Of a DNA stretch of 64,000 bases, positions 26,773 through 36,962 are shown in pieces. The notes beneath the pieces are model-generated. The model was not told the DNA's origin, did no database searches, and saw only the letters and a program-made list of their open reading frames with translations. Source of the stretch: Sphingomonas yantingensis (lineage in GTDB: Bacteria > Pseudomonadota > Alphaproteobacteria > Sphingomonadales > Sphingomonadaceae); NCBI RefSeq assembly GCF_014199325.1, contig NZ_JACIJJ010000001.1, forward strand, positions 62,001 to 126,000. Direction: 5' to 3'. The translations under genes were made by a program, and so were the position numbers. Within the stretch, counting starts at the first letter, position 1, and each line of letters begins with the position of its first letter.

Positions 26773-27782
26773 AGATCGCGATGATCGCGCCGATCGCGTG
26801 GCGCACCCCGCCGCGCCATTACGGCCCGTGGGAGCTGGTGACGAGCCTGTTGACCGAGGCGTTGGTCGCCAAGGGCGTCGACGTGACGCTGTTCGCCACC
26901 GCCGATTCGCTAACCGCCGCGCGACTCGACGCGGTCGTGCCCGCGCCTTACAGCGAGGACCCCTCGGTCGATGCCAAGGTTTGGGAGCACCGCCACCTGG
27001 CGCATGTGTTCGAGCGGGCGGGCGACTTCGACCTCATCCACAACCAGGCCGATTTTCCGGCGCACGCCTTTGCCAACCTCGTCGACACGCCGATGGTTAC
27101 GACGATCCACGGCTTCTCGTCGGACCGCATCCTGCCGATGTACGCACCCTATCAGAACCGCGTGCATTATGTCGCGATCAGCGATGCCGACCGGCACCCG
27201 GCGCTCCGCTATGCCGCGACGATCCATCACGGCATCCCGGTGGAGGACTTCGCGTTCGATCCGAGGGGCAGCGACGACCTTCTCTTCTTCGGCCGGATGC
27301 ATCCCGACAAGGGCGCGGGCGAGGCGATCGCGGTGGCGGAGGCGACCGGCCGCCGCCTGTCGATATACGGCATCGTCCAGGACGCCGCCTATTACGAGCG
27401 CGAGGTGGCGAGCCGCCTGTCGGATCGCATCCGCCATCCCGGCGCGGTGGGCGGGGCCGAGCGGATCGCGGCGCTGGGCGGCGCGGCGGCGCTCCTGCAC
27501 CTCATCAACTTCGACGAACCGTTCGGGCTGTCGGTGGTCGAGGCGATGGCGTGCGGTACCCCCGTCATCGCGATGAACCGCGGATCGATGCCCGAGCTGA
27601 TCGAGGACGGCGTCACCGGCTTCCTCGTCGAGTCGCTCGACGAGGCGATCGACGCGGTCGCGCGACTCGGGGAGATCGACCGCGCCGCGTGTCGCCGCGC
27701 GGTTGAGTCGCGCTTTTCGGTCGAGCGGATGGCCGGCGACTATATCGCGCTTTACGAACGCGTCCTGTCTCAGCCGCGATAG
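26769..27782 (+). CDS. family 4 glycosyltransferase
   Basis: A 337-residue GT-B enzyme of the GT4 group. MKIAMIAPIAWRTPPRHYGPWELVTSLL is the N-terminal loop. LLFFGRMHPDKGAGEAIAVA begins the donor domain, and FGLSVVEAMACGTPVIAMNRGSMPELIEDGVTGFLV holds the conserved E-x7-E donor-binding motif. It has no membrane segment and no secretion signal. ATGA overlap with the GH13 gene makes it part of the same unit, so enzymes that break and make glycosidic bonds share one message. Donor and acceptor are unknown. Its 3' end overlaps the convergent MAPEG gene by 13 bases. Confidence 0.9.
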
Positions 27783-28204
27783 ACGCTGGGCACCACCGGC
27801 CCGTCGGTCGCCATGATCGGCTTTGCAACGAAGGGCAGGGCGAGTGCCGTCAGCCCGAGCACGGCAGTGACGCCGAACGTCGTGAGCGTCCCGAACTGCC
27901 GCGCCGGTAGCCACCCGTCCATGCCGATCGGATGGGCGATTCGCCCGGCGAGATAGAGTGTCGCCGCGCCGGCCAGCCAGATCGAGCTGCCGACATTCCA
28001 CTCGATCGCGGCGATCAGGATGAGGATGATCGGCGTATATTCGGCGAAGTTGAGCTGCGCGCGCATCCGCGCCGCCAGCTTCGAATCGCCGCCGTCGCCG
28101 TGCAGGATCTTCTGCCCCAGGCGGATGCGCACGATTCGCACCGCCAGCCACAGGTTGATGAGCGCCGCCGCCCCCGCCGCCGCCAACGTCACTGGTAAGG
28201 CCAT
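27770..28204 (-). CDS. MAPEG family membrane protein
   Basis: A 144-residue membrane protein with four hydrophobic segments. [23 protein letters not shown] is the MAPEG signature (Asn, Glu and Tyr in the second helix), followed by [22 protein letters not shown]. Bacterial MAPEG proteins are glutathione-transferase-like or of unknown activity in the inner membrane. The start ATG at 28204 gives [17 protein letters not shown]. It is convergent with, and overlaps, the glycosyltransferase gene. Confidence 0.88.
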   Translation of the reverse strand: MALPVTLAAAGAAALINLWLAVRIVRIRLGQKILHGDGGDSKLAARMRAQLNFAEYTPIILILIAAIEWNVGSSIWLAGAATLYLAGRIAHPIGMDGWLPARQFGTLTTFGVTAVLGLTALALPFVAKPIMATDGPVVPSVYRG

Positions 28205-28250
28205 ACCGATCCCCCTAAGGTGCCCCGACCGTGCCACCGGGCGGCAACGC

Positions 28251-28278
28251 TTGCAACGCGCGGCGAAATCGCTATAGG
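28251..28278 (+). promoter_or_regulatory. promoter candidate for rpmF-plsX-fabH
   Basis: TTGCAA (28251-28256) and TATAGG (28273-28278) are separated by 16 bases in the 201-base gap before rpmF. This leaves a leader of about 120 bases. The rest of the gap shows nothing I can identify. Confidence 0.45.
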
Positions 28279-28405
28279 CGCACGCTCGCTTCGCGACCTG
28301 CCCCGGCCACGTGGTGGTGCGGGCGCGCATCTGTTTGCGCGCTTGCCCGTTCCGCGCGAGGGGGGTATCGCGACCTCGAATCCACGACGAAGAAGGTTTG
28401 CCGAA

Positions 28406-28585
28406 ATGGCCGTTCCCAAGAGAAAGACCTCGCCCTCGCGGCGCGGCATGCGTCGTTCGCACGATGCGCTGAAGGTCGAGTCGTTCCAGGAGTGCCCGAA
28501 CTGCGGCGAACTCAAGCGTCCCCATATCCTGTGCGGGTCGTGCGGCCATTATAACGGCCGTGAGATCGTCGCGATCGAGGCCTGA
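28406..28585 (+). CDS. rpmF: 50S ribosomal protein L32
   Basis: A 59-residue L32 with the standard start [23 protein letters not shown] zinc ribbon is formed by CPNCGE and CGSCGHYNG (four Cys), so this is the zinc-binding form. The rpmF-plsX-fabH order is widely conserved, linking ribosome and membrane-lipid synthesis. Confidence 0.96.
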   Translation: MAVPKRKTSPSRRGMRRSHDALKVESFQECPNCGELKRPHILCGSCGHYNGREIVAIEA

Positions 28586-28624
28586 TAGGGCACCGACGTA
28601 AGCTTTAGGGAACGACAAGCGGAT

Positions 28625-29656
28625 ATGGCGGAGAGCACGCGGATCGCCGTCGATGCGATGGGCGGCGACGGTGGTCTCGCCGTCATCCTCGACGGTGCCG
28701 CGCGTGCCGCCGCCGATCGGCCCGACCTGTCGTTCCTATTAGTGGGTGACGAGGCGGCGATTCGCGCCGCGCTCGAATCGCATCCGGCGCTCGGCCCGCG
28801 GGTCGAGATCGTCCACGCCCCCGAAACCGTCGGCTCGGACGAGAAGCCGAGCACGGCGATTCGCCGCGCCCGCGTCACCTCGATGGGCCTGACCATCGAT
28901 GCCGTGAAACAGGGGCGCGCGGGTGCGGCCGTGTCCGCTGGCAATACCGGCGCGCTGATGGCGATGGCGAAGCTGTCGCTGCGCACCATCCCGGGCATCG
29001 ACCGTCCCGCGCTTGCCGCGCTGCTGCCCAGCCTTGGCGACAACGACACGGTGATGCTCGACCTCGGCGCGAATACCGAGTGCGATGCCCGCAACCTCGT
29101 CCAGTTCGCGGTGATGGGCGCGGCCTATGCGCGCACCGCGCTCGATCTCGACCGGCCGCGCGTCGCGCTGCTCAACATCGGCACCGAGGATCTGAAGGGC
29201 ACCGACATCATCCGCGATGCGGCGCAGCGACTGCGCAGCGCATCGCACCTGCCGATGGCGTTCACCGGCTTCATCGAGGGCGATCGCCTGTCGCGCGGGC
29301 AGGTCGACGTGATCGCCTGCGACGGGTTTTCGGGCAACATCGCGCTCAAGACGGCGGAGGGGACCGCGCGCTTTGTCGCCGACCTGCTGCGCCGCGCGTT
29401 TTCGAGCTCGATCCGGTCGAAGATCGGCTTTCTGATCTCGCGGCCCGCGACGCAGTTGCTGCGCGATCATCTCGATCCGAACAACCACAACGGCGCGATC
29501 TTTCTCGGCCTCAACGGGCTTGTCGTGAAGAGCCATGGCGGCGCCAACGCGATCGGCATCGCCAACGCGCTGAAGCTCGCCGCCAAGCTGGTCGACGACG
29601 ACCTGACCCGCCGCATCGGCGAGGACCTCGGCAATATCGAGGCGCGCGCGGCATGA
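28625..29656 (+). CDS. plsX: phosphate acyltransferase PlsX
   Basis: A 343-residue PlsX making acyl-phosphate from acyl-ACP for phospholipid synthesis. [11 protein letters not shown] opens the protein; [30 protein letters not shown] and [15 protein letters not shown] are family blocks. It follows rpmF by 39 bases, and its stop overlaps fabH in ATGA. Confidence 0.95.
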   Translation: MAESTRIAVDAMGGDGGLAVILDGAARAAADRPDLSFLLVGDEAAIRAALESHPALGPRVEIVHAPETVGSDEKPSTAIRRARVTSMGLTIDAVKQGRAGAAVSAGNTGALMAMAKLSLRTIPGIDRPALAALLPSLGDNDTVMLDLGANTECDARNLVQFAVMGAAYARTALDLDRPRVALLNIGTEDLKGTDIIRDAAQRLRSASHLPMAFTGFIEGDRLSRGQVDVIACDGFSGNIALKTAEGTARFVADLLRRAFSSSIRSKIGFLISRPATQLLRDHLDPNNHNGAIFLGLNGLVVKSHGGANAIGIANALKLAAKLVDDDLTRRIGEDLGNIEARAA

Positions 29657-30615
29657 GCATCCGCGCGGTGATCGCTGGCACCGGCGCGGCGCTGCCCGCC
29701 CGGCGCGTGTCGAACGAGGAGCTGTCGCAGACCGTCGACACGACCGACGAATGGATCGTCGAGCGCACCGGCATCCGCTTCCGCCACCTGGCGGGCGAGG
29801 GCGAGACGACCTCGACACTCGCCACCGACGCCGCGCGCCGCGCGCTCGAGGCGGCAGGGATCGAGGCGCAGGCGATCGACCTCATCGTGCTGGCGACCGC
29901 CACCCCGGACCAGACCTTTCCCGCAACCGCCACCCGCGTTCAGGCGGCGCTCGGCATCGACGATTGCGTCGCGTTCGACGTGGCCGCGGTCTGCTCCGGC
30001 TTCCTCTACGCGCTCCAGGTCGCCGACACGATGATCCGTGCGGGCGCGCACCGCCGCGCGTTGGTGATCGGGGCGGAGACGTTCAGCCGCATCCTCGACT
30101 GGGAGGATCGCACGACCTGCGTCCTGTTCGGCGACGGCGCCGGCGCGATCGTGTTGGAGGGGCGCGAGGTCGAGGACGAAGGGATCCTCGCCGTCCGCCT
30201 GCATGCTGATGGGCGGCACAACGAGCTTCTCTATGTCGATGGCGGCCCGTCGACTACGGGCACCGTCGGCAAGCTGCGCATGAAGGGGCGCGAGGTGTTC
30301 CGCCACGCCGTCGTCAACCTCGCTGCCGTGCTGCGCGAGACGATGGCAGTGACCGGCCACGATCCGTCCGAGATCGACTGGCTGATCCCGCATCAGGCGA
30401 ACGCCCGCATCCTAGACGCCACCGCGCGCAAGCTCGACCTGTCGCCAGAGCGCGTGGTCGTGACCGTCGATCAGCACGCCAATACCTCGGCCGCATCGGT
30501 CCCGCTCGCGCTCGACACCGCGGTTCGCGACGGGCGAATCCAGCGCGGCCAGCTCCTCGTGCTGGAGGCGATGGGCGGCGGCTTCACCTGGGGCGCCGCC
30601 GTCGTCCGCTATTGA
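29653..30615 (+). CDS. fabH: beta-ketoacyl-ACP synthase III
   Basis: A 320-residue KAS III that condenses acetyl-CoA with malonyl-ACP to start fatty-acid synthesis. The catalytic triad is C114 (AAVCSGF), H247 (IPHQAN) and N277 (HANTSAA). [14 protein letters not shown] is the N-terminal signature. The ATG overlaps the plsX stop. Confidence 0.95.
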   Translation: MSIRAVIAGTGAALPARRVSNEELSQTVDTTDEWIVERTGIRFRHLAGEGETTSTLATDAARRALEAAGIEAQAIDLIVLATATPDQTFPATATRVQAALGIDDCVAFDVAAVCSGFLYALQVADTMIRAGAHRRALVIGAETFSRILDWEDRTTCVLFGDGAGAIVLEGREVEDEGILAVRLHADGRHNELLYVDGGPSTTGTVGKLRMKGREVFRHAVVNLAAVLRETMAVTGHDPSEIDWLIPHQANARILDATARKLDLSPERVVVTVDQHANTSAASVPLALDTAVRDGRIQRGQLLVLEAMGGGFTWGAAVVRY

Positions 30616-30703
30616 AACATCGTACTAACGCGGATTTGGTTTGGGCCGGGACCGCTGTTACGATAACATCCCTTTTACAAAACAGGTTGGGGAGCAATTC
30701 TCG

Positions 30704-31000
30704 ATGCAGGCCGGAACTCTCACTCGCGCCGATCTTGCCGAAGCGCTGCACAGCGAAGTCGGCCTGTCGCGCAACGATTCGTCGAAGCTGGTCGAGCAGA
30801 TCCTCGGCCATCTGTGCGAGGCGCTGGCCAAGGGCGAGAATGTCAAGATTTCCGGCTTCGGCAGCTTCATCCTGCGCGACAAGGGCGAGCGGATCGGCCG
30901 CAATCCCAAGACCGGGGTCGAGGTGCCGATCGCGCCGCGCCGCGTGCTTACCTTCCGCGCCAGCCAGATGATGCGCGACCGCATCGTCGCGGGCGCCTGA
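30704..31000 (+). CDS. ihfA: integration host factor alpha subunit
   Basis: A 98-residue HU/IHF protein: [29 protein letters not shown], then [33 protein letters not shown], where the NPKTG loop holds the intercalating Pro on the DNA-binding arm. IHF bends DNA sharply and supports replication initiation and transcription. I start at the ATG giving [11 protein letters not shown], with GGGGAGC upstream; the frame is open a little further. The merR-type gene follows after 8 bases, the same order as in many alphaproteobacteria. Confidence 0.93.
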   Translation: MQAGTLTRADLAEALHSEVGLSRNDSSKLVEQILGHLCEALAKGENVKISGFGSFILRDKGERIGRNPKTGVEVPIAPRRVLTFRASQMMRDRIVAGA

Positions 31001-31008
31001 ACGCTGCC

Positions 31009-31368
31009 ATGACGGGCCGGGCGAAGGCCGAAAACGCCTTTCGCACGATCGGCGAGGTCGCCGAGGAAACCGGCCTGCCGCAGCATCGCCTGCGTTACTG
31101 GGAACAGCGATTTCCCGAACTCCGGCCGCTGACCCGCGCGGGCCAGCGCCGCTATTACCGGCCCGAGGATGTGGCGCTGGTCCGCCGCATCGACGACCTG
31201 CTCAGCCGACAGGGCTACACCATCCGCGGCGTGCAGCAATTGCTGGCGAGTGAGGCGGGCTCGCGGCGGAAGGCGGCGCCTGAAAAACCTACGCTCGACC
31301 CGAAGCGCGGCCCGCTCCATATCCTGCGCGATCACCTTGCCGCCGCGCTCGACCACGACGCGCGGTAG
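31009..31368 (+). CDS. MerR family transcriptional regulator
   Basis: A 119-residue regulator with a MerR winged helix: FRTIGEVAEETGLPQHRLRYWEQRFPELRPLTRAGQRRYYRPEDVALVRRI. The short C-terminal part lacks metal-binding cysteines, so it belongs to the non-metal branch. Its place after ihfA is conserved in alphaproteobacteria. The target is unknown. Confidence 0.87.
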   Translation: MTGRAKAENAFRTIGEVAEETGLPQHRLRYWEQRFPELRPLTRAGQRRYYRPEDVALVRRIDDLLSRQGYTIRGVQQLLASEAGSRRKAAPEKPTLDPKRGPLHILRDHLAAALDHDAR

Positions 31369-31391
31369 CGCGGTTCGTTCGTCGTAACATG

Positions 31392-31486
31392 CCGTACCTC
31401 GGCGAAGGCCGGGTCCAGATGGGAAGGCGTCGGTGGCTGACTGGCAAAGGCATCGAAACTGGACCCCGGCCTTCGCCGGGGTACGG
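31392..31486. repeat. long imperfect inverted repeat between merR-type gene and rsmB
   Basis: A 27-base arm at 31392-31418 and a 28-base arm at 31459-31486 are complementary apart from one mismatch and one extra base, with a 40-base loop. The core is GGCGAAGGCC / GGCCTTCGCC. It fills much of the 190-base gap after the MerR gene and resembles the dispersed GGCGAAGGCCGGG palindromes of sphingomonads. It may also end transcription. Confidence 0.75.
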
Positions 31487-31558
31487 ACAAGCGTGGCGTC
31501 GGCACCGTGCTTCCACGAGGCCCTTCACCTCCGCGCCGCTTGGCACTAGAGCGACGGC

Positions 31559-32848
31559 TTGCCACAGCACCGTCACCCCAATCGCCCCCGTTTCGATCCC
31601 GTCGGCACCGCGCCGCGTCGTGCGGCGCTGCGCATTCTCGATGCCGTGCTGCGCCGCGGACAGGCGCTGGAGGCGGCGCTGCCGCGCGCGGGCGAGGGGC
31701 TGTCGCCCGCCGATCGCGGCCTCGCCCACGCCATTGCAGCAGAAGCGCTCCGCCGGCTGCCCGATCTCGACGCACTGATCGACGGTGCGACACGCCAGCG
31801 GCTACCCGACGATGCCAAGGCGCGCACGGTGCTGCGCATCGCGCTGGTCCAGGCGCTGCGCCTCGACACGCCGCAGCATGCCGCGATCGCGACCGTGCTG
31901 CCGCTGGTCGATGGCGGTCCGCGCAAGCTGGTCCATGGCGTCTTCGGCGCGCTGATGCGCGGGCACGCGGCGCTCCCCGACCTGCCCGCGCTGCCTGAAG
32001 CGGTCGAGACGCGCTGGCAACAGGCGCACGGTCCCGCGATGGTCGAGGCCGCGCGCACCGCGATCGCCGCGCCGCCGCCCGTCGACCTCACCCTGCGCGA
32101 TCGCACGACGACTGCGGCCATCGCCGAGCGGCTCGGCGGCGTCAGCCTCGCCCCCGGTCATGTCCGCCTCGCCCCCGGCACCGACGTCGCCGCGCTGCCC
32201 GGCTATGCCGAGGGCGAGTGGTGGGTGCAGGACCTCGCCGCGACGATCCCCGCGCGGCTCATCGGCAGGGGCGCCGGCACCGCGCTCGACCTGTGCGCCG
32301 CGCCCGGCGGCAAGACGATGCAGCTCGCCGCGGCCGGCTGGCGCACGGTCGCGCTCGACATTGCCGAGAATCGCCTCACGCGGCTGCGCGCGAATCTGGA
32401 GCGCACGCGCCTCGACGCCGAACTGGTCGCCGCCGACGCGTTGAGGTGGCAGCCGGAGGCGCCGCTCGACGCGATCCTGCTCGACGCGCCGTGCAGCGCG
32501 ACGGGCATCTACCGCCGCCATCCCGACGTGCTCCATCGCGCGCATCCCGGCCTGATCGCCGAGACGGCGGCGCTACAAGCCGCGATGCTCGCGCGCGCCG
32601 CCGACTGGGTGAAGCCGGGTGGCCGCCTCGTCTACGCCGTCTGCTCGCTCGAACCGGCGGAGGGCGAGGAGCAGCTCGCCCGCTTCTTGTCGGACCGATC
32701 GGACTATGCGATCGAGCGGGCAACTGCCGACGAGCTTCCCGCCGGCATTGCGCCGCGCGAAGATGGCACGGTACGCACGCTGCCGACGATGCTTGCCGGT
32801 GCCGGCCGACTCGACGGCTTTTTCATCGCGCGACTTCGCCGGACGTGA
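31559..32848 (+). CDS. rsmB: RsmB-family 16S rRNA / RNA (cytosine-5) methyltransferase
   Basis: A protein of up to 429 residues. The N-terminal NusB-like helical domain (about 15-140) has RRAALRILDAVLRRG and DRGLAHAIAAEALRR. The methyltransferase domain has SAM motif DLCAAPGGKTMQLAAAG, and LLDAPCSATGIYRRHPD holds the PC catalytic motif; YAVCSLEPAEGEEQ carries the second conserved Cys. It should make m5C967 in 16S rRNA. The start is uncertain: the TTG at 31559 has only a weak ribosome-binding site, and no in-frame ATG exists nearby. Confidence 0.88.
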   Translation: MPQHRHPNRPRFDPVGTAPRRAALRILDAVLRRGQALEAALPRAGEGLSPADRGLAHAIAAEALRRLPDLDALIDGATRQRLPDDAKARTVLRIALVQALRLDTPQHAAIATVLPLVDGGPRKLVHGVFGALMRGHAALPDLPALPEAVETRWQQAHGPAMVEAARTAIAAPPPVDLTLRDRTTTAAIAERLGGVSLAPGHVRLAPGTDVAALPGYAEGEWWVQDLAATIPARLIGRGAGTALDLCAAPGGKTMQLAAAGWRTVALDIAENRLTRLRANLERTRLDAELVAADALRWQPEAPLDAILLDAPCSATGIYRRHPDVLHRAHPGLIAETAALQAAMLARAADWVKPGGRLVYAVCSLEPAEGEEQLARFLSDRSDYAIERATADELPAGIAPREDGTVRTLPTMLAGAGRLDGFFIARLRRT

Positions 32849-32892
32849 ATGAACATTGCCGCCGCGGCTCGCGCTGCTAAGGAAGCGCGATC

Positions 32893-33555
32893 ATGGCCAA
32901 CCCCGTCCGTATCGCCCCCTCGATCCTGTCCGCCGACTTCGCCAGGCTGGGCGAAGAAGTGCGCGCGATCGACGCGGCTGGCGCGGACTGGATTCATGTC
33001 GATGTCATGGACGGCCATTTCGTCCCCAACCTGACGATCGGCCCGGCGGTGGTGAAGGCGCTGCGCCCGCATTCGGCCAAGCCCTTCGACGTCCATCTGA
33101 TGATCGAGCCCGTCGATCCGTTCCTGGAGGCCTTTGCCGAGGCGGGCGCCGACTGCATCAGCTTCCACCCGGAGGCCGGGCCGCATTCGCACCGCACCGT
33201 CCAGCGGATCAAGGCGCTGGGCAAGCGTGCGGGCGTCGTGCTTTGCCCCGCCACGCCCGCCAAGATGCTCGACTATCTGCTAGAGGACATCGACCTCGTC
33301 CTCGTGATGAGCGTCAATCCCGGCTTCGGCGGGCAGAAGTTCATCGAAAGCCAGCTTCGCAAGATAGAGGCGATCAGGAAGTCGATCGACAAGCTCGGCA
33401 AGCCCATCGACCTCGAGGTCGACGGCGGCGTCGATGCCTCAAACGCTGCGCGGGTGATTGCGGCCGGCGCCGATGCACTGGTCGCCGGCACCGCGGCCTT
33501 CCGCGGCGGGCCCGAGCATTACGCCGCCAACATCGCCGCGTTGAGGGCGGGTTGA
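32893..33555 (+). CDS. rpe: ribulose-phosphate 3-epimerase
   Basis: A 220-residue TIM barrel. [17 protein letters not shown] is the N-terminal strand, [16 protein letters not shown] and DVHLMI carry metal ligands (His and Asp), [13 protein letters not shown] is the flexible loop, and [13 protein letters not shown] the C-terminal phosphate and catalytic Asp site. It interconverts ribulose-5-P and xylulose-5-P in the pentose phosphate pathway. Its TGA overlaps the next gene's TTG start. Confidence 0.95.
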   Translation: MANPVRIAPSILSADFARLGEEVRAIDAAGADWIHVDVMDGHFVPNLTIGPAVVKALRPHSAKPFDVHLMIEPVDPFLEAFAEAGADCISFHPEAGPHSHRTVQRIKALGKRAGVVLCPATPAKMLDYLLEDIDLVLVMSVNPGFGGQKFIESQLRKIEAIRKSIDKLGKPIDLEVDGGVDASNAARVIAAGADALVAGTAAFRGGPEHYAANIAALRAG

Positions 33556-35288
33556 ACGACCTGCCCCCGCTCGATCCCGGCGCCGACGGGATCGAGGAGG
33601 GCAAGCGGCTGATCCGCCAGGGCGGCGACGGTGGCCTGTCGCTGTCCGAGCGGATTGCCGAGCGGTTTCACCGCCTGACCTGGCGCACGCCGATCCATAC
33701 GCTGAAGCTGAAGGGCCGGCACCCGCTCAAGCTGCTGACCGTCGCCGACGATCCGTTCTTCGGTGATGTCGAGCGCGGGCAGGCGCTGCTCGACGGAGAG
33801 CTGAGTTTCCGCGGCGAGGCGCTACCCGTGGGGATGCTCGGCCTCGACAAGCCGAGCTTTTCGAAGAGCTATGGCGAGCATCTCCACGCCTTTGCCTGGC
33901 TGCGCGACCTGTCGAGCGTCACGACGCGTCAGGTCGGCGCGCCGATCGCCGAGGCGATCATGCGCCAGTGGATCGCCGCGCACGGGGCGACGATCTCCGA
34001 GCCCGCGTGGCGCCCCGACCTGTGGGGTCGGCGGATCCTCTACTGGACCGCGCATGCGCCGCTGATCCTGTCGTCGACCGACCTCGTCTATCGCTCGAAC
34101 GTCCTCCACGCGCTCGCCCGCGGCGCGCGGCATCTGGATCGCACGGCGGACAAGGCACCGGCGGGCGCGCCGCGGATCGCCGCGTGGTGCGGCGTCGTGG
34201 CCGCCGGCCTGATGATCCCCGGCGGCGATCCGCGCCGCGTGTTCGGAGAGGCGGGGCTCATCAAGGCGCTTGCCGCCTCGCTGACCGATGACGGCGGCAT
34301 CGTCGGCCGCTCACCCGCCTCGCTCTACGACGCCATCCAGCTCGTGACGATGCTGCGCGGTACCTATGCCGCGCGCCGCATGGACCTGCCCGAGCCGGTG
34401 GCCGAGCGGCTGCCCAAGATGGTCTCCGCGCTGCTCGGCGTGATGCATGGCGACAAGGCGTTGTCGAGCTGGCAGGGTAGCTGTCCGCAGGATCCCGAGC
34501 TGATCGTCCAGACGATCGAGGCGACCGGTGCGCGCGTCCGCCCGCTGCGCCAGGCACGCGACTGGGGGTATCAGCGGCTGTCGGCGGGCAACACGCTGGT
34601 CATCGTCGATGCCGCGCCGCCGCCGGTCGCGCGGATGGTCGATGGCGGTTGTGCCTCGACGCTCGCTTTCGAGCTGTCGGACGGGGTGAGCCGCATCGTC
34701 GTCAATTGCGGCGGCGCGCGCTCCGCGGTGGCACAGGTGCCCGCATCGCTGGCCGAGGGGCTGCGCACGACCGCGGCCCATTCGACGCTGGTGCTGGGCG
34801 ATTCGAACTCCACCGCGCTCCACGCCGACGGCACGCTCGGCAAGGGCGTAGCCGAGATCGAACTGTCGCGGCAGGAGAGTGAGGCGACGAGCCGGCTGGA
34901 GGCGAGTCACAACGGCTATGTCCGCCGCTTCGGCCTCGTCCATCGCCGCCTGCTCGCGCTCGGCAATGACGGCCGCGACCTGCGCGGCGAGGACATGCTG
35001 CTGCCCGAGGGGCGGCGTCGCCGCCGCGATCCGGTGCCGTTCGCGATCCGCTTCCACCTCGCCCCCGATGTCGAGATCGCGCCGACCGCCGATGGCCAGG
35101 CGGCGTTCCTGCGCCTGCCGGGACAACTCCTGTGGCAGTTTCGGGCAAAGGGCGCCGCGCTGACGATCGAGGAAAGCCTCTGGATCAACGCGTTCGGCCG
35201 CCCGATCGCGACGCGCCAGCTCGTCCTCACTGGCGAGGCGCCGCCGGGGGGTGCGAGCATCAGCTGGGCCTTCCACCGCTCGCGCTGA
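33552..35288 (+). CDS. heparinase II/III family protein
   Basis: A 578-residue protein. The N-terminal part (about 1-300) is an all-helical toroid-like domain with [22 protein letters not shown] and [15 protein letters not shown]. From about residue 350 the heparinase II/III-like beta-sandwich contains [22 protein letters not shown] and [14 protein letters not shown]. No signal peptide is evident. Polysaccharide-lyase activity is possible but unproven; the catalytic Tyr/His set cannot be verified by eye. The TTG start overlaps the rpe stop (TTGA), which fixes it. The substrate may be a self-made exopolysaccharide. Confidence 0.82.
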   Translation: MNDLPPLDPGADGIEEGKRLIRQGGDGGLSLSERIAERFHRLTWRTPIHTLKLKGRHPLKLLTVADDPFFGDVERGQALLDGELSFRGEALPVGMLGLDKPSFSKSYGEHLHAFAWLRDLSSVTTRQVGAPIAEAIMRQWIAAHGATISEPAWRPDLWGRRILYWTAHAPLILSSTDLVYRSNVLHALARGARHLDRTADKAPAGAPRIAAWCGVVAAGLMIPGGDPRRVFGEAGLIKALAASLTDDGGIVGRSPASLYDAIQLVTMLRGTYAARRMDLPEPVAERLPKMVSALLGVMHGDKALSSWQGSCPQDPELIVQTIEATGARVRPLRQARDWGYQRLSAGNTLVIVDAAPPPVARMVDGGCASTLAFELSDGVSRIVVNCGGARSAVAQVPASLAEGLRTTAAHSTLVLGDSNSTALHADGTLGKGVAEIELSRQESEATSRLEASHNGYVRRFGLVHRRLLALGNDGRDLRGEDMLLPEGRRRRRDPVPFAIRFHLAPDVEIAPTADGQAAFLRLPGQLLWQFRAKGAALTIEESLWINAFGRPIATRQLVLTGEAPPGGASISWAFHRSR

Positions 35289-35334
35289 TCCTGACGGGTT
35301 GCGCGCCCGGCGCCATCGGCCTAACCGCGCGCGC

Positions 35335-36906
35335 ATGACCAGCATTCCCATCCGCCGCGCGCTCCTGTCCGTCTCCGACAAGACGGGCATCGTCGATCTG
35401 GGCCGCGCGCTCGCCGCGAGGAACGTGGAACTCGTCTCGACCGGCGGCACGGCCAAGGCGCTGCGCGACGCTGGGCTCGAGGTGCGCGACATCGCCGACC
35501 TCACCGGCTTTCCCGAGATGATGGACGGGCGGGTCAAGACGCTGCACCCGATGGTGCATGGCGGCCTGCTCGCGGTGCGCGACGATGCCGAGCACGCCGC
35601 GGCGATGGCGACGCACGGAATCGGCGCGATCGACCTTGTCGTCGTCAATCTCTACCCGTTCGAGGCGACCGTCGCGAAGGGGGCGGGGCGCGACGAGGTG
35701 ATCGAGAATATCGACATCGGCGGCCCGTCGATGGTCCGCTCGGCCGCGAAGAACCACGCCTATGTCGCGATCGTCACCGACCCCGCCGACTATGCCCTGG
35801 TCGAGGGCGGCGAGACGACGCTGGACCAGCGCCGGATGCTCGCGGCTAAGGCGTACGCCGCAACCGCCGCCTATGATTCGGCGATTGCGCAGTGGTTCGC
35901 CTTCGCCGATCAGGGCGAGCGGTTCCCGGCGACCCTGCCGCTCGCCTTCACCCGCGCCGACGAGCTTCGCTATGGCGAGAACCCGCATCAGTCGGCGGCG
36001 CTCTACATCCCCCGCGGCCCGCGCGCGAACGGCATCGCGCAGGCGGCGCAGGTGCAGGGCAAGGCGCTCAGCTACAACAACTACAACGACGCCGACGCTG
36101 CGCTCGAACTGGTGAGCGAGTTCCGCGACGGCCCGCCGACCGTCGTCATCGTCAAGCACGCCAATCCCTGCGGCGTCGCCACCGGCGAGACGCTGATCGA
36201 AGCGTATCGCGCCGCCTTCGCCTGCGACACGGTGTCGGCGTTCGGCGGCATCGTCGCGGTCAACCGCCCGCTCGACGGCGAGACCGCGCGCGCGATCAGC
36301 GAAATCTTTACCGAGGTCGTCGCCGCCCCCGATGCGGATGACGAGGCGAGGGCGGTGTTTGCGGCCAAGAAGAACCTGCGCCTGCTCCTGACCGGCGACC
36401 TGCCCAACCCGGCGCGCCCGGGCCTTGCGATCAAGTCGATCGCCGGCGGCCTGCTGGTCCAGTCGCGCGACGGCGGCACGCTCGCGGATCTCGACCTCAA
36501 GGTGGTGACGAAGCGGCAGCCGACGCAGCAGGAACTCGCCGACTGCCGCTTCGCCTGGACCGTCGCCAAGCACGTCAAGTCGAATGCGATCGTCTATGCC
36601 AAGGGCGGCGCGACCGCGGGCGTGGGCGCGGGGCAGATGAACCGCCTCGAATCCGCGCGCATCGCCGCGTGGAAGGCACGCGACGCCGCCGAGAAGGCCG
36701 GCTGGGCCGAGGCGCGCACGATCGGCTCAGCGGTCGCCTCCGACGCGTTCTTCCCCTTCGCCGATGGCCTGCTCGCGGCGGTGGAGGCGGGGGCGACCGC
36801 GGTCATCCAGCCCGGCGGCTCGATCCGCGACGAGGAAGTGATAGCCGCCGCCGACGAAGCGGGGCTCGCGATGGTATTCACGGGGATGCGCCACTTCCGG
36901 CACTGA
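35335..36906 (+). CDS. purH: bifunctional AICAR transformylase / IMP cyclohydrolase
   Basis: A 523-residue PurH performing the last two steps of IMP synthesis. The N-terminal cyclohydrolase/MGS-like domain has [26 protein letters not shown] and [16 protein letters not shown]. The transformylase part has [28 protein letters not shown], the [19 protein letters not shown] block and [10 protein letters not shown]. The ATG at 35335 gives [10 protein letters not shown]. Confidence 0.95.
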   Translation: MTSIPIRRALLSVSDKTGIVDLGRALAARNVELVSTGGTAKALRDAGLEVRDIADLTGFPEMMDGRVKTLHPMVHGGLLAVRDDAEHAAAMATHGIGAIDLVVVNLYPFEATVAKGAGRDEVIENIDIGGPSMVRSAAKNHAYVAIVTDPADYALVEGGETTLDQRRMLAAKAYAATAAYDSAIAQWFAFADQGERFPATLPLAFTRADELRYGENPHQSAALYIPRGPRANGIAQAAQVQGKALSYNNYNDADAALELVSEFRDGPPTVVIVKHANPCGVATGETLIEAYRAAFACDTVSAFGGIVAVNRPLDGETARAISEIFTEVVAAPDADDEARAVFAAKKNLRLLLTGDLPNPARPGLAIKSIAGGLLVQSRDGGTLADLDLKVVTKRQPTQQELADCRFAWTVAKHVKSNAIVYAKGGATAGVGAGQMNRLESARIAAWKARDAAEKAGWAEARTIGSAVASDAFFPFADGLLAAVEAGATAVIQPGGSIRDEEVIAAADEAGLAMVFTGMRHFRH

Positions 36907-36962
36907 GCGCGCCGCGCGAACGCCCGTCGCAATCGGCGGCGGGCGCTGCTATCTCTCGCGCC

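Noticed and set aside
30616-30703. A sigma-70 promoter directly before ihfA
   Set aside because: TTGGGC and TAACAT have 17-base spacing but match the consensus too poorly to list.
36669-36962. N-terminal extension of polA into purH
   Set aside because: The family start [11 protein letters not shown] is at 36963, and the upstream residues are the other frame of purH.
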